Source: JAWLHK01 sp041690355 [NCBI: bacterium]
Lineage (GTDB): Bacteria; J088; JAWLBW01
Length of the DNA stretch: 64,000 nucleotides
NCBI GenBank assembly: GCA_041690355.1
Contig: JAWLHK010000006.1
Location: 186,001 to 250,000, forward strand
Direction of reading: 5' to 3'
Made by a program: the position numbers and the translations under genes. The notes beneath the pieces are model-generated. The model did not search any database and had not been told where the DNA came from. It saw only the letters and a program-made list of their open reading frames with translations. Position 1 is the stretch's first letter. The number at the start of each line of letters is the position of its first letter. Of this stretch, positions 17,341 through 26,491 are shown one piece after another.

Positions 17341-18047
17341 TGTATCGCCTGATTTCTGCATTCGCCGCCGTACTGAGCGTGACGTCGGTGGCGTCGGCCG
17401 CCCCGTACCAGACCGACAAGGAGCTGAATCCCGACATCCGGTTCTGGTGCACCGAGGGGGGGCGCATCGCCGTCGACCGGGGCAAGGCGCCCAAGACGGA
17501 AGCGCGCGTCATCGACATCAAGGCCGACAAGCAGCGCATGGCCCGTCTGAGCGGCGGCGAGATGATCATCTCGCGGCCGGCCGGCCTGTTCGACGAGCTG
17601 CTCGTGCAGGAGCAGGGGGGCAAGTACCGGCGCATCATGCGCACCCAGGGTGAGATAGTCGCACTCCTGGAGTCGCCGGTCTCGCGGCAGCTTGCGGCCG
17701 TGCTGCAGGTCGAGACAGACCCCAAAGTGAACCGCCCTGCGGTTGCCGACCTCTATGTCATCGATGTCGCGACGTGGGAGGGCCGTAAGGTCGCCGAGCG
17801 CGTCGGTTACCGGACGATGGCGTGGGATGCTGCGGGCAAGCGGCTCGCCGTCAGCGACTTCGCCCGGCTGCGCGTGCTCGACGTTTCGGCCGAGGGTAAG
17901 GAAGTCGAGTTCTGCGGCGTCGACAGCGGAACCACGAATGATATGCGCGAGTGGCTGACCGACGTGTCCTGGATCGGCGACGGCACGCTCCATTTCGTCT
18001 ATACTTATCCCGTGAAGAACGTTCCTTTCAAGGTGACTTTGCCGTGA
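17340..18047 (+). CDS. Secreted protein of unknown function, inserted between trpB and trpA
   Basis: 235 residues with a Sec signal peptide ending at ASAAPY. The rest looks beta-rich, with repeating strand pairs such as LYVIDVATWEGRKVAE and LRVLDVSAEGKEVEF that resemble WD40/TolB-like propeller blades, though too short for a full propeller. Two Cys (FWCTEG, FCGVDS) could pair. The start overlaps trpB (TGATG) and the stop overlaps trpA (GTGA), so it is fully embedded in the operon. No family recognised. Confidence 0.72.
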   Translation: MYRLISAFAAVLSVTSVASAAPYQTDKELNPDIRFWCTEGGRIAVDRGKAPKTEARVIDIKADKQRMARLSGGEMIISRPAGLFDELLVQEQGGKYRRIMRTQGEIVALLESPVSRQLAAVLQVETDPKVNRPAVADLYVIDVATWEGRKVAERVGYRTMAWDAAGKRLAVSDFARLRVLDVSAEGKEVEFCGVDSGTTNDMREWLTDVSWIGDGTLHFVYTYPVKNVPFKVTLP

Positions 18048-18859
18048 GCAGCGCGCTCGAAACCGTTTTCCGCAACCGGGCCGCCGGCCGTCATGCCGCG
18101 CTCGTGACCTACATCATGGCGGGCGATCCCGATCTGGCGACCTGCATCGACCTCGCGCTCGCGCTCCAGGACGCCGGCGCCGACGTCATCGAATTCGGCG
18201 TGCCGTTTTCCGATCCGATCGCCGACGGTCCGGTCATTCAGGCGGCCGGCCTGCGCGCCCTCGCGAACGGGACGACTCTTTCTGCCGTGCTCGAGGCCGT
18301 GGCCGAACTGCGCCGGCGCGGACTGAGAATTCCGCTCGTGCTCATGGGATATCTGAATCCGATTCTGCGTCTCGGCTATGCCGCCTTTGCCGACCGGGCC
18401 GCCGCGGCCGGCGTCGACGGCATCATCGTGCCCGATCTGCCCGCCGATGAAGGGGCGGCGCTGTTTGCCGAGCTCGACCGGACCGGCGTCGCCAGCATCC
18501 AGCTCGTGGCGCCGACCAGCCATGATGACCGGGTTCGCATCGTCTCGGAGCGCAGCCGCGGCTTTCTCTACTATGTCTCGCTGACCGGGGTGACGGGCGT
18601 GCGCGATCGCCTGCCCGACGACGTGGCCGAGCGCATCCTCCATGTTCGATCGCTCGCGAGAGTGCCCGTCGCTGTCGGGTTCGGAGTGAGCAGCCCCGAA
18701 ATGGCCCGGGCGCTCGGAAGTGTCGCCGACGGCGTCGTCGTCGGCAGTGCCATCGTGCAGCGCGTGGCCGAACACGGCGGTAAAGCCGTCACGCCGGTGC
18801 GTGAGTTCGTGGCCGGACTGCGCACCGCCCTCGACGAGGTTGAGCTTGCCGGGCTCTGA
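18044..18859 (+). CDS. trpA: Tryptophan synthase alpha chain TrpA
   Basis: Releases indole from indole-3-glycerol phosphate; partner of TrpB. 271 residues. The catalytic Glu is in VIEFGVPFSDPIADGP and the catalytic Asp in IIVPDLPADE. The phosphate site is formed by VGFGVSS and VVVGSAIV. Loop SLTGVTGVR is typical. GTG 18044 overlaps the preceding stop as GTGA, which fixes the start. Confidence 0.96.
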   Translation: MSSALETVFRNRAAGRHAALVTYIMAGDPDLATCIDLALALQDAGADVIEFGVPFSDPIADGPVIQAAGLRALANGTTLSAVLEAVAELRRRGLRIPLVLMGYLNPILRLGYAAFADRAAAAGVDGIIVPDLPADEGAALFAELDRTGVASIQLVAPTSHDDRVRIVSERSRGFLYYVSLTGVTGVRDRLPDDVAERILHVRSLARVPVAVGFGVSSPEMARALGSVADGVVVGSAIVQRVAEHGGKAVTPVREFVAGLRTALDEVELAGL

Positions 18860-21821
18860 CGCTTCGCTCCGACCCGTTCTGCGGCGCCTGAGTTCCCTCC
18901 GGCGCCGTTATGCTTTCTGGGTTGCCGAAGCGCTCGCCATGCGATGGTTCACGGTGGCGGCGGTCATTCTTCTGACGGCCGTGGGGCTGGCCGAAGCCGC
19001 GGCGAATCCGCTGCGCATCCTGCTTCTTCTGCTGTTTGCCGTGGGCTTGGCCGGCGGGGTCTGGGCGCTTCGCGGTGCGCTCGCCGAGCTTGTTTCGAGC
19101 ACCCGGTTTGCCCGTTATCTGCAGCGCGCACGCCCCGACTGGCGGCAGGACGTCGAGCTGGCGCTTTCTCTCGAAGACGCAGCGATTCCGGATCCGCTCG
19201 GCGCACACCTCGCCCACGCGCAGGTGCAACGGGCCGAAGCCCACCTCGAGGCCGTTTCCGCCGACGTGCTGTCTGCGCCGCGAAGCCGGCGTATCGAAGC
19301 GGCTGCGGGCGTGCTGTTCGTCGTTCTTCTCGCGCTCATGCTGGTCTTTCCCGACGTGCTTTCGGCGGCCCGCAAGGCGTGGCTGCGCTGGGACGGTGGC
19401 TCGAGCGCGCAGGGTGAGGCGGCCGGGGGCGAGAACCTCGTGGCCGAGTTCACGTACGTCGTGACCCCGCCCCGGCATACGGGACTCGAAAAGAATACGA
19501 TTACGGGCTCGGGCGCGCTGCTGCGTGCCTATCAGGGCTCGACGGTCGACGTTTCGATCCGCGTTACGTCCGGCGAAGACGCCTCGCTCGGTCTGCCCGG
19601 CGGCGGGGTCGCCGATCTGGAGCCCGGCGAGGATGGACGCCTCACCGGAGAATTCGTCGTCGCCGAAGCCGGCGATCTGGCCTTCAATCTGCTCCGGGAC
19701 GGGGCGTGGGTGGCTGACGCAACCCCGAGACGCATCGAGCTTCTGCCCGATGAGGTGCCCCAGGTGCGTCTTCTCGGCCCCGAAGACGGACTGACCCGCC
19801 GGCCCGAAGACACGTTGACGGTGGAGTACGAGGCGAGCGACGACTTCGGTCTGACGAAAGCCGCTGTCGTGGTCGCCGGGTCGGGGGGCGAGCGCCGGTT
19901 TCCCCTGCCGATGACACGCGAGACGCGCGCGGCGGGGCGCAAGACGTTCACGCTGTCGGAATGGGCCGGACGGGAAGGGGGCGCGCTGCAGTTCTACGTC
20001 GAGGTCTACGACAACGACACGATCGGCGGACCGAAGCGCGGCGTCAGCGAGACGCGGACAGTCGACGTCCAGGCCCCGTTGCGCGAGCACCGCGCGCTGC
20101 TCGAACGGCAGGACCGTCTGTTCGATCAGATCGTGCACCTGCTCGGCGACCATCTCGAGCTTCCCGGCAGCTGGCTCGCCGAGACTGAGTCGCGCCTCGA
20201 GGGAATCCGCCGCCGCCTGAAGGCGGTCGATCAGGAATTCACGACCCTCATCGGCGCCTTTCGAGCCGACACGCTGGCCGACCCGACTTCGGTCGCGGGC
20301 CTCGAAGGGTTTCGTGAACGGTTGCGGTCGCATGCCGGCGAACTCGACGCACTGCACGCGATGCCGGCTGGTTCGCGCGGCGGCGCCTGGGTCGGCCTGC
20401 GCCCCCGGGCCATCGAGACGATGGAAAAGGTGACCCTCGAGTTCGCCGATCAGATCCAGCGCGATCGCATGAACGATCTGCTGCACACGCGCGAGCTTCT
20501 GCAGGCCGCGCGTGACGAGCTGCGGGATATGATCGCCGACTACAAGGCCGACCCGTCGCCCGAGAAGCTCGAGACGATTCGCAACAAGATCGCCGACATC
20601 AAGTCACTCATGCAGGAACTGCACGAGCAGCAGGTCGCGCGCATGGAGACCCTGCCCGACGAATTCGTCAACAGCGACGCCTTTCAGAAATCGCGGGAGT
20701 CCAATCCCGGCGAGCAGATGGCCGACGTCGAGTCGCTTCTCGAGAAGGGCGACATCGAGGCCGCCCTCGCCGAGCTCGAGGCGTTCGAGCAGAACCTCGG
20801 CAACATGCTGGCGCAGCTCGAAGACGCGGGCGAAGGGGTCAACCAGTCTGCGCGCAGCGAGCCCTATCAGCAGCTCAGCAAGATGCTCGACGAAGTGACC
20901 GAGCTCGAAAAGGGTCAGCGCAAGCTTGCCGAAGAGCTCAAGCAGGCCGATCGCCGCCAGCAGGAAACGGCCCGCCAGGATGCCGCCCGTTCGGCCAGGG
21001 AACTTACCGAGCAGTTGCGCCAGCTCGAACAGGACGCCCGCGCGGTGGAACGCCGTTCATCACAGAACCCGCTGTGGAACCGGGGCTTCGGCTACCTCGC
21101 GCGCAACGCCGCCGACGAGATGAAGCGCGCGCGGGAGGCCGTCGGTAACGATCTGGAAGCCGCACAGCAGGCCATGCAGCGCGCCGATGGTGCGCTGCGC
21201 TCGATGGAGCAGATAGCCGAGCAGGAAGCCCGCAGAGGCGTCGGCGCAGAGGCGACGCGCCGGCTCGCGCAGGAATCGGGGCAGATGCGCGAGCGGCTTG
21301 CCGAGCTGCGGCAGCAGGCTGAACAGGCCGGCAGCGGGCAGGACGTGCCCGATGCGAAGCTCGACCAGGCTTCGCGCGCGCAGGAGCGGCTGCAGCAGCG
21401 GCTCGAACGGCTTCAGGAAAAGATGCGCCCGGGGGGCGACGCCCCGGTTCCCGTTCCCCAGGAGAGCCGCGAGGCGCTTCAGGAAGGGGGCCAGGCCATG
21501 GGGCAGGCCCGCGAGAAGATGGAGAGTCGCGAGGCGGCCGAGGCGTCGCAGCGCGCCGACGAGGCGGCCGAGAAGCTCGGCCAGGCCCGCGAAGAGCTGG
21601 CGCGCATGAAGCAGGAGATGCAGCAGGCGGCTTCGGGCGGCGGCTCCCGCGAAGGGAGCCAGGGCGGCCGGCAGTCGCAGCGCGCAGAGAAGGTAGAAAT
21701 TCCCGACAGTGCCGAACGCGCACTCGATCCGCGTGAAGAGGTGCTCAAGGGCATGCGTGAAGGGCTCCCCGAGTCCTACCGGGATCTCAATCGCAAGTAC
21801 TACGACAAGCTGGTGCGCTGA
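18846..21821 (+). CDS. DUF4175-type membrane protein with long C-terminal coiled coil
   Basis: About 991 residues. Three hydrophobic helices near the N-terminus (around residues 33-54, 57-75 and 155-175) precede an extracytoplasmic beta-domain (about 195-420, with VEYEASDDFGLTKA as in DUF4175 proteins). The C-terminal 550 residues are extremely Gln/Glu/Ala/Arg-rich heptads predicted to form long coiled coil. TTG 18846, with GAGG 6 nt upstream, is the likely start; it overlaps trpA by 14 bp. An ATG at 18939 would drop conserved N-terminal residues. Family function is unknown. It is the last gene of the trp-envelope operon. Confidence 0.75.
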   Translation: MPGSDASLRPVLRRLSSLRRRYAFWVAEALAMRWFTVAAVILLTAVGLAEAAANPLRILLLLLFAVGLAGGVWALRGALAELVSSTRFARYLQRARPDWRQDVELALSLEDAAIPDPLGAHLAHAQVQRAEAHLEAVSADVLSAPRSRRIEAAAGVLFVVLLALMLVFPDVLSAARKAWLRWDGGSSAQGEAAGGENLVAEFTYVVTPPRHTGLEKNTITGSGALLRAYQGSTVDVSIRVTSGEDASLGLPGGGVADLEPGEDGRLTGEFVVAEAGDLAFNLLRDGAWVADATPRRIELLPDEVPQVRLLGPEDGLTRRPEDTLTVEYEASDDFGLTKAAVVVAGSGGERRFPLPMTRETRAAGRKTFTLSEWAGREGGALQFYVEVYDNDTIGGPKRGVSETRTVDVQAPLREHRALLERQDRLFDQIVHLLGDHLELPGSWLAETESRLEGIRRRLKAVDQEFTTLIGAFRADTLADPTSVAGLEGFRERLRSHAGELDALHAMPAGSRGGAWVGLRPRAIETMEKVTLEFADQIQRDRMNDLLHTRELLQAARDELRDMIADYKADPSPEKLETIRNKIADIKSLMQELHEQQVARMETLPDEFVNSDAFQKSRESNPGEQMADVESLLEKGDIEAALAELEAFEQNLGNMLAQLEDAGEGVNQSARSEPYQQLSKMLDEVTELEKGQRKLAEELKQADRRQQETARQDAARSARELTEQLRQLEQDARAVERRSSQNPLWNRGFGYLARNAADEMKRAREAVGNDLEAAQQAMQRADGALRSMEQIAEQEARRGVGAEATRRLAQESGQMRERLAELRQQAEQAGSGQDVPDAKLDQASRAQERLQQRLERLQEKMRPGGDAPVPVPQESREALQEGGQAMGQAREKMESREAAEASQRADEAAEKLGQAREELARMKQEMQQAASGGGSREGSQGGRQSQRAEKVEIPDSAERALDPREEVLKGMREGLPESYRDLNRKYYDKLVR

Positions 21822-21830
21822 GCCCGGCGT

Positions 21831-22172
21831 TCAGGCGCGGGCGTGGGTGCGACGCACGAAGCGCTCGATGGCCCGCTGCGAGTGCGCGCCCATGGCCTCG
21901 AAACGGACGCCCATGCCCGCTTCGGTCTCGTCGCCCACGCTGACCCAGGCCACGACGGCGTCAGCCTGAATCGGCTTCTCTTCGTCGGGCAGCGTGAAGC
22001 GCACGAAGAGCAGGGTGCCCGGGTCGAAGAGGATGTCTGAGGAGAGAAAGGCGCCGCCGATGGAGACGTTGCGCCCCGCGAAGAACAGGAGCCCGTGTTC
22101 GCCCGCGCCGTCCTGAACCGAGAATTCGACGTCGACGGGGATACGGATGAATTCACGTTTCTCGCGGCTCAT
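21831..22172 (-). CDS. PilZ domain protein, probable c-di-GMP receptor
   Basis: A single-domain PilZ protein of 113 residues. The two c-di-GMP contact motifs are intact: RxxxR in KREFIRIP near the N-terminus and NxSxxG in RNVSIGGAF. Binding is therefore expected. It is the last gene of a four-gene operon, 14 bp after the receiver-TPR gene, so it probably tunes that envelope system. It is convergent with, and 9 bp from, the DUF4175 gene. Confidence 0.88.
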   Translation of the reverse strand: MSREKREFIRIPVDVEFSVQDGAGEHGLLFFAGRNVSIGGAFLSSDILFDPGTLLFVRFTLPDEEKPIQADAVVAWVSVGDETEAGMGVRFEAMGAHSQRAIERFVRRTHARA

Positions 22173-22186
22173 GCCCGGATGCCCCC

Positions 22187-25100
22187 TCAGCGCGAAGAAA
22201 GAAGTTTGCGGACGTCGTTGGCGAAGCGGCCGTTGGGCTCGAGCTGCAGGTACCTGCGGTACGCGGCGTCGGCGCGCTTGGCGTCACCCATGACGTCGTA
22301 CAGACCGCCCAGGTTGACGTGCGCGTCGGCGTTTCTGGCGTTGAGCGCGATGGCCCGCTGCAGGGCCTTCAACGCATTGTCGTTCTGCTCGAGCTCGATA
22401 TAGATCTGCCCGAGCAGGGCCCAGGCCTTGTCGTCATTCCCGTTCAGCTTCAAGGACTCGCTGAGCTTCGCGACCGCGTTTTTCAGATAGCCGCGGCGAT
22501 AGTAGTTCTGCGCCTCGGCAAAAGCGCGCGCGGCGGCTTCGCCGCCGGCCGCCGGAGCCTTGGCCGCCGTTCTGGCCGGGGCCGGCGGCGGCGTGGGTTT
22601 CTGCGGTTCGGCCCGGGCGGCGATGACGGGCTTCGGGGCCTCGCGAACCGCCGGGCGAGCCGGGGCAGGCGCAGCGGCGACGGTCGCCGTGCCGCTCTGC
22701 AACCGCGTGAGCGCTTCGGTCGCTTCGGGATCGCCGGCGGCGATCTGGAGGGCCAGCTCGTATTCGCGGCGGGCCCGCTGCAGGTCGCCCGTCGCCTCGG
22801 CGACCTGGCCTGAGAGCTTGCGCGCCGAGGCGAGCAGGTCGTCGTTCGTGCCCGTTCGCGCCAGCTCGATGACCGTCTGCAGGTGCGGCCGGGCGCCTTC
22901 GTAGTCGCCCGATTCCACCAGCAGCCGGCTCAGGAGTAGGCGGCCCGGAAGATATTCGCCGTTGACGGCCACGGCGGTGCGCACATGCTTGAGGCCGGTT
23001 TCGCTGTCGCCGGCGTCGAGCGCCATGCGGCTGAGCTGGAAGTGCGCTTCGGCATGATTCGGGCTGTGGTTGATCACGCTCTTATAGTGGTTCGCGGCGT
23101 CGGCAGGTCGTTTACTCGCGTCGTACGCGCGGGCCAGCTCGAAGTGGCCGAGCGTGAAGTCGGGATTCTGTTCGACCGCTTTGCGCAGCGCGACGAGGGC
23201 CAGGTCGGGAACCGTACCCTCCTGCAGGCGCATCAGGCCGACGACGAAATTGTACAGGTAGAAGGCTTCGGCGCTGTTGCCGATGCGGCCGGTTGCGGCC
23301 CGGGCCCCCTCGAAGTCGCGCAGCCGGACCCGCGTCTCGGCGTCGGCGAGCAGCAGATACAGGCTCGCAGGCCGTTCCGACAGATATCCGGCGGCCAGTT
23401 CGGCGGCCTTGCGCAGCGGGGCTTCGTCATCTTCGGACGCCCCCAGACGGGCATACGACAGAATCAGTTTCGAGAGCACGATCTCCTGATCGGTGCCGTC
23501 GACCCAGCCCTGCATCCGCCCGACGATCGTCTCGAATCCGGCGATGGCGCTGCGGTAGCCCGTCGGGGTGTCGAGGTTCATCGCCAGCGACGCCCCCTTG
23601 TAATACTCGAGGTCTTCGCCGGTCAGCTTCAGGGCCGCGTCGCGGAACTCGGCCACGTTCACCGTTCCCGACGTGCCCGAGGTCGAGTCCTGCAGGACGA
23701 ACCAGGCGCCGGCGCTCCCGAGGGCGAGCACGAGCGCAGCCGCGGCGGCAAGGATCGGGGTCTTCGACCGCGCCGGGGGCGCAGCCGGGGCGGCGCTGGC
23801 CGCGGCGGCGGGCACCAGGTCGGCCGGATCGATGACCGGCGGCGCGACCGGTCTGGACGCAGGCTTCGCTGCCGGGCGCGGCTGGGGCGCGGGCGGTGCG
23901 GCCGGCGCCGGTGGGGCCTTCGGCTGAATGGAAATTTCTCGCGCCGGCGGTTTCGGCGGCGGCACCGGATCGGCGGGCGCAGGTTCGGGCTCGGATTCGA
24001 CGGCCGCGGCCGCCGCGTTGCCCGGCCCCTTGAGGTAGATGACCTTGCCCTGTTTCGGCCGCGCTTTCTGGCGCTGAGCCGGTTGCGGCTTTTCGGCAGG
24101 CGCATCGGGGGCCGCGGCGGCAGGGCCCGGCACATCGGCTTCGGAGTCGGCTGCCGGATCTTCTTCAAACTCGACCGGAATCTCTTCTTCGACGTCGACT
24201 TCGGCGGCGGGCTCCTGCGCAGACACGTCCTGCACCGGGGGCGGGGCGGGGGGCGGCGCAGGCTCGCGCGCGGCCGCCTTCGGGGCCGCATCCCCCTCGG
24301 CCGTGTCGTCTTCGACCGGCGGCGCCAGATCGAACAGGGGCTCTGACTCGCGGGGTGCGTCCTTGGCTTCGACGGGCAGGTTGACCTCACCCTCGCGCAC
24401 CGGCATCAGAAAGCCCTGGAAGTAGAGCTTGGCGACAATCTCCATCACCTCGAGATCGTCGTAGGGGAGCTTGTCGACTACCTGCTGGATGTTCTGACGG
24501 CCCGTGAATTCAGCCAGAATGTTCTCGATCTTCTCGGGAAACTGGTCGGGATGCTCTTCGAGAATCATCTGGCTGTCGATGGCCAGACAGCTTTCGAGCG
24601 AGGGGAGCTGCTCGCGGATGCGCACGAGCTCGTCGATGCGCCGCATCCCCTCCATGATGAGGCCCTGGGTCGAGATGTTGACCGAGCGCTCGAAATCCTT
24701 GATATCGCGGAAGTCGATGCGGAAGGTGCCGTCGCTCCAGATGAGAAGTTTGTAGACCGCCGCCTCGCCGCGCACGTTGCCCAGAATGGCGTCGATGAGG
24801 CGGCCCTTCTCGAAGGCAAGCTGAGCCTGAAACCCGGCGCGCGACATGTAGACGACGCCTGTCTTCTGCCCCATCTCCATCGTCTGGATGAGGTCGACCA
24901 CGCCCATGTCGGTCAGCGACCCGGAGAACTGGCTGTCGGGTGAGACGTAATCGCCTTTGACCTTCTCGCGCTTCTCGATGAGAAGCTTGACGCGGGCGAG
25001 CACCTCTTTGAGGTAGATCGGCTTCGTAAGGTAGTCGTCGACGCCGAGCTCGAGACCGCGTATTTTCTCGTCGACGCTTTTTTCGCGGGTCAGAAAGATG

Positions 25101-25339
25101 AAGGGGAGTGAGCGGGTCGCGGGCTCGTCCTTGACCTTTCGGCAGAAGGTAAACCCGTCCATCCGCGGCATTTTGGTGTCGCTGATGATCAGGTCGGGCT
25201 GGCTCGTGCGCACCAGTTCCCACGCCTCTTCGCCGTTTCGGGCTGAGGTCACGTTGTAACCAGCCTTCTTCAGGCTGATCGTCATCATGCTGAGGCTCTT
25301 CTCGTCGGCGTCGACGAGAAGGATCTTCGGCTTCGCCAC
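22187..25339 (-). CDS. Membrane-anchored response regulator: receiver, PATAN (DUF4388), TM, TPR
   Basis: 1050 residues. A receiver domain (1-125) has its phosphoacceptor Asp54 in ISDTKMPRMDG and the Thr/Lys switch (FLTRE, YLTKP). A DUF4388/PATAN domain (about 133-236) starts with FSGSLTDMGVVDLIQ. A long Pro/Ala/Glu-rich linker (about 316-523) leads to one TM helix (about 526-548) preceded by basic residues, so the N-terminus is inside. Residues about 566-1045 are TPR repeats that would lie in the periplasm. GTG 25339 directly follows the TGA of the OmpA gene. A receiver tied through the membrane to periplasmic TPRs is unusual; it might pass phosphorylation state to envelope partners. Confidence 0.85.
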   Translation of the reverse strand: MAKPKILLVDADEKSLSMMTISLKKAGYNVTSARNGEEAWELVRTSQPDLIISDTKMPRMDGFTFCRKVKDEPATRSLPFIFLTREKSVDEKIRGLELGVDDYLTKPIYLKEVLARVKLLIEKREKVKGDYVSPDSQFSGSLTDMGVVDLIQTMEMGQKTGVVYMSRAGFQAQLAFEKGRLIDAILGNVRGEAAVYKLLIWSDGTFRIDFRDIKDFERSVNISTQGLIMEGMRRIDELVRIREQLPSLESCLAIDSQMILEEHPDQFPEKIENILAEFTGRQNIQQVVDKLPYDDLEVMEIVAKLYFQGFLMPVREGEVNLPVEAKDAPRESEPLFDLAPPVEDDTAEGDAAPKAAAREPAPPPAPPPVQDVSAQEPAAEVDVEEEIPVEFEEDPAADSEADVPGPAAAAPDAPAEKPQPAQRQKARPKQGKVIYLKGPGNAAAAAVESEPEPAPADPVPPPKPPAREISIQPKAPPAPAAPPAPQPRPAAKPASRPVAPPVIDPADLVPAAAASAAPAAPPARSKTPILAAAAALVLALGSAGAWFVLQDSTSGTSGTVNVAEFRDAALKLTGEDLEYYKGASLAMNLDTPTGYRSAIAGFETIVGRMQGWVDGTDQEIVLSKLILSYARLGASEDDEAPLRKAAELAAGYLSERPASLYLLLADAETRVRLRDFEGARAATGRIGNSAEAFYLYNFVVGLMRLQEGTVPDLALVALRKAVEQNPDFTLGHFELARAYDASKRPADAANHYKSVINHSPNHAEAHFQLSRMALDAGDSETGLKHVRTAVAVNGEYLPGRLLLSRLLVESGDYEGARPHLQTVIELARTGTNDDLLASARKLSGQVAEATGDLQRARREYELALQIAAGDPEATEALTRLQSGTATVAAAPAPARPAVREAPKPVIAARAEPQKPTPPPAPARTAAKAPAAGGEAAARAFAEAQNYYRRGYLKNAVAKLSESLKLNGNDDKAWALLGQIYIELEQNDNALKALQRAIALNARNADAHVNLGGLYDVMGDAKRADAAYRRYLQLEPNGRFANDVRKLLSSR

Positions 25340-26491
25340 TCAGGGACCTTTCAGGACGGTGATCTCGACCCGGCGGTTCTTTTCCCGGTTCTTTCGATTG
25401 ATGTTGGGCAACAGGGGCCGTTCGCCGCCGTACCCGCGCACCTCGAAGCGCGACGGATCGAGACCGAATTCGCGCACGAGATGGTCGCGGATGATCTCGG
25501 CCCGCTGCTGCGTCAGCTGCATGTTCGTCTCGGCGTCGCCCATGGAATCGGTATGGGCGTCGATGCTCACCCGCACGTCGGGCGCGGCCTGCAGCGCGCG
25601 GCCGAGGTTTTCGAGCACGCTCCGGTAATCTTCGTTCTTGAAGCTCGTCTTATCGAGCTCGAAATCGACCGCTTCGAGCACGAAATTCTCGCCCTGCAGG
25701 CGATCGAGAAACGCCTGGACGGCGGGCGACAGCACGGTCGGCTCATCGGCGGGCCCCGCCACGTCGTCGGAAACGGTGGGCGTATCGGCAGCCGTCGCGT
25801 CAGAGACGGGTTCCGGCCCGGCGACCGGTTCAGCGATCGCCTCGTCGGCGGGCGACGTCTCACTGGAGGCGACGACGGCCGGGGCCAGAGGAACCAGGCC
25901 GGGCGTACCGCATGCCCCGGGCGCGGCGGGTCGATCGCCGAGCAGCACCATCGGGCTCACAAGTTCGCCGGCAACGTAAAAGGCAGAGGCGCTCAGGAGC
26001 GACGGACCCTCGCGCAGCGGCTCCGGGGCGTAGCTGCCGTTGGCGGCATAGACGACACGACCCGTGCGCACGTCGACGATACGCAGGCTCACGGTGAGCT
26101 CGGGACGCCCGTCGCCGGGCCGGTAGCCGAACTCGCTGACAGACCCGACGATGACCGCATCGGCCTGCAGGGCGCGGCCGATCTCGGCCGCGGCGACGGG
26201 GTCGGGACTCAGGCTGAAATCGGGGCGGGTAGCCAGGTAGCGCTGAACCTCGGTGCGCTCTACGACAGAGAACCGGGCATGGGCGAGAAGCGCGTCGCCC
26301 AGGGCATCCGCAAAGACCAGGCCGGCGCCGCGGGCGCGGCTTACGTTCTCGAAAGGAGTCACCACCACGCAGCTGAAGGCGAGGGCGGCATTACGATCCT
26401 GGTGAACGATGGTGCGCGTGGGCGCGCAGGCCGGCAGGATGGCAAATGCGCCGAGCAGGAGGGCGGCGGATGCGGCCAGGCGGCGGATCAT
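25340..26491 (-). CDS. OmpA-domain lipoprotein with CsgG/LpoB-like N-terminus
   Basis: 383 residues. Signal peptide with lipobox LPAC. The N-terminal half (about 35-185) resembles CsgG/LpoB-type lipoproteins: VVVTPFENVSRA, VVERTEVQRYL, ADAVIVGSVSEFGY, LRIVDVRTGRVVY. After an acidic linker (about 195-255) comes an OmpA C-terminal domain (about 265-383) with DAHTDSMGDAETN, LTQQRAEIIRDHL and NRKNREKNRRVEI, the peptidoglycan-binding residues. It would bridge outer membrane and cell wall. Start overlaps the preceding gene (ATGA); the next gene begins directly after its stop. Confidence 0.85.
   Translation of the reverse strand: MIRRLAASAALLLGAFAILPACAPTRTIVHQDRNAALAFSCVVVTPFENVSRARGAGLVFADALGDALLAHARFSVVERTEVQRYLATRPDFSLSPDPVAAAEIGRALQADAVIVGSVSEFGYRPGDGRPELTVSLRIVDVRTGRVVYAANGSYAPEPLREGPSLLSASAFYVAGELVSPMVLLGDRPAAPGACGTPGLVPLAPAVVASSETSPADEAIAEPVAGPEPVSDATAADTPTVSDDVAGPADEPTVLSPAVQAFLDRLQGENFVLEAVDFELDKTSFKNEDYRSVLENLGRALQAAPDVRVSIDAHTDSMGDAETNMQLTQQRAEIIRDHLVREFGLDPSRFEVRGYGGERPLLPNINRKNREKNRRVEITVLKGP

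Noticed and set aside
18000-18005. TATACT as a promoter for trpA
   Set aside because: It lies in the coding sequence of the preceding gene, has no -35 partner, and trpA is already coupled by a GTGA overlap.
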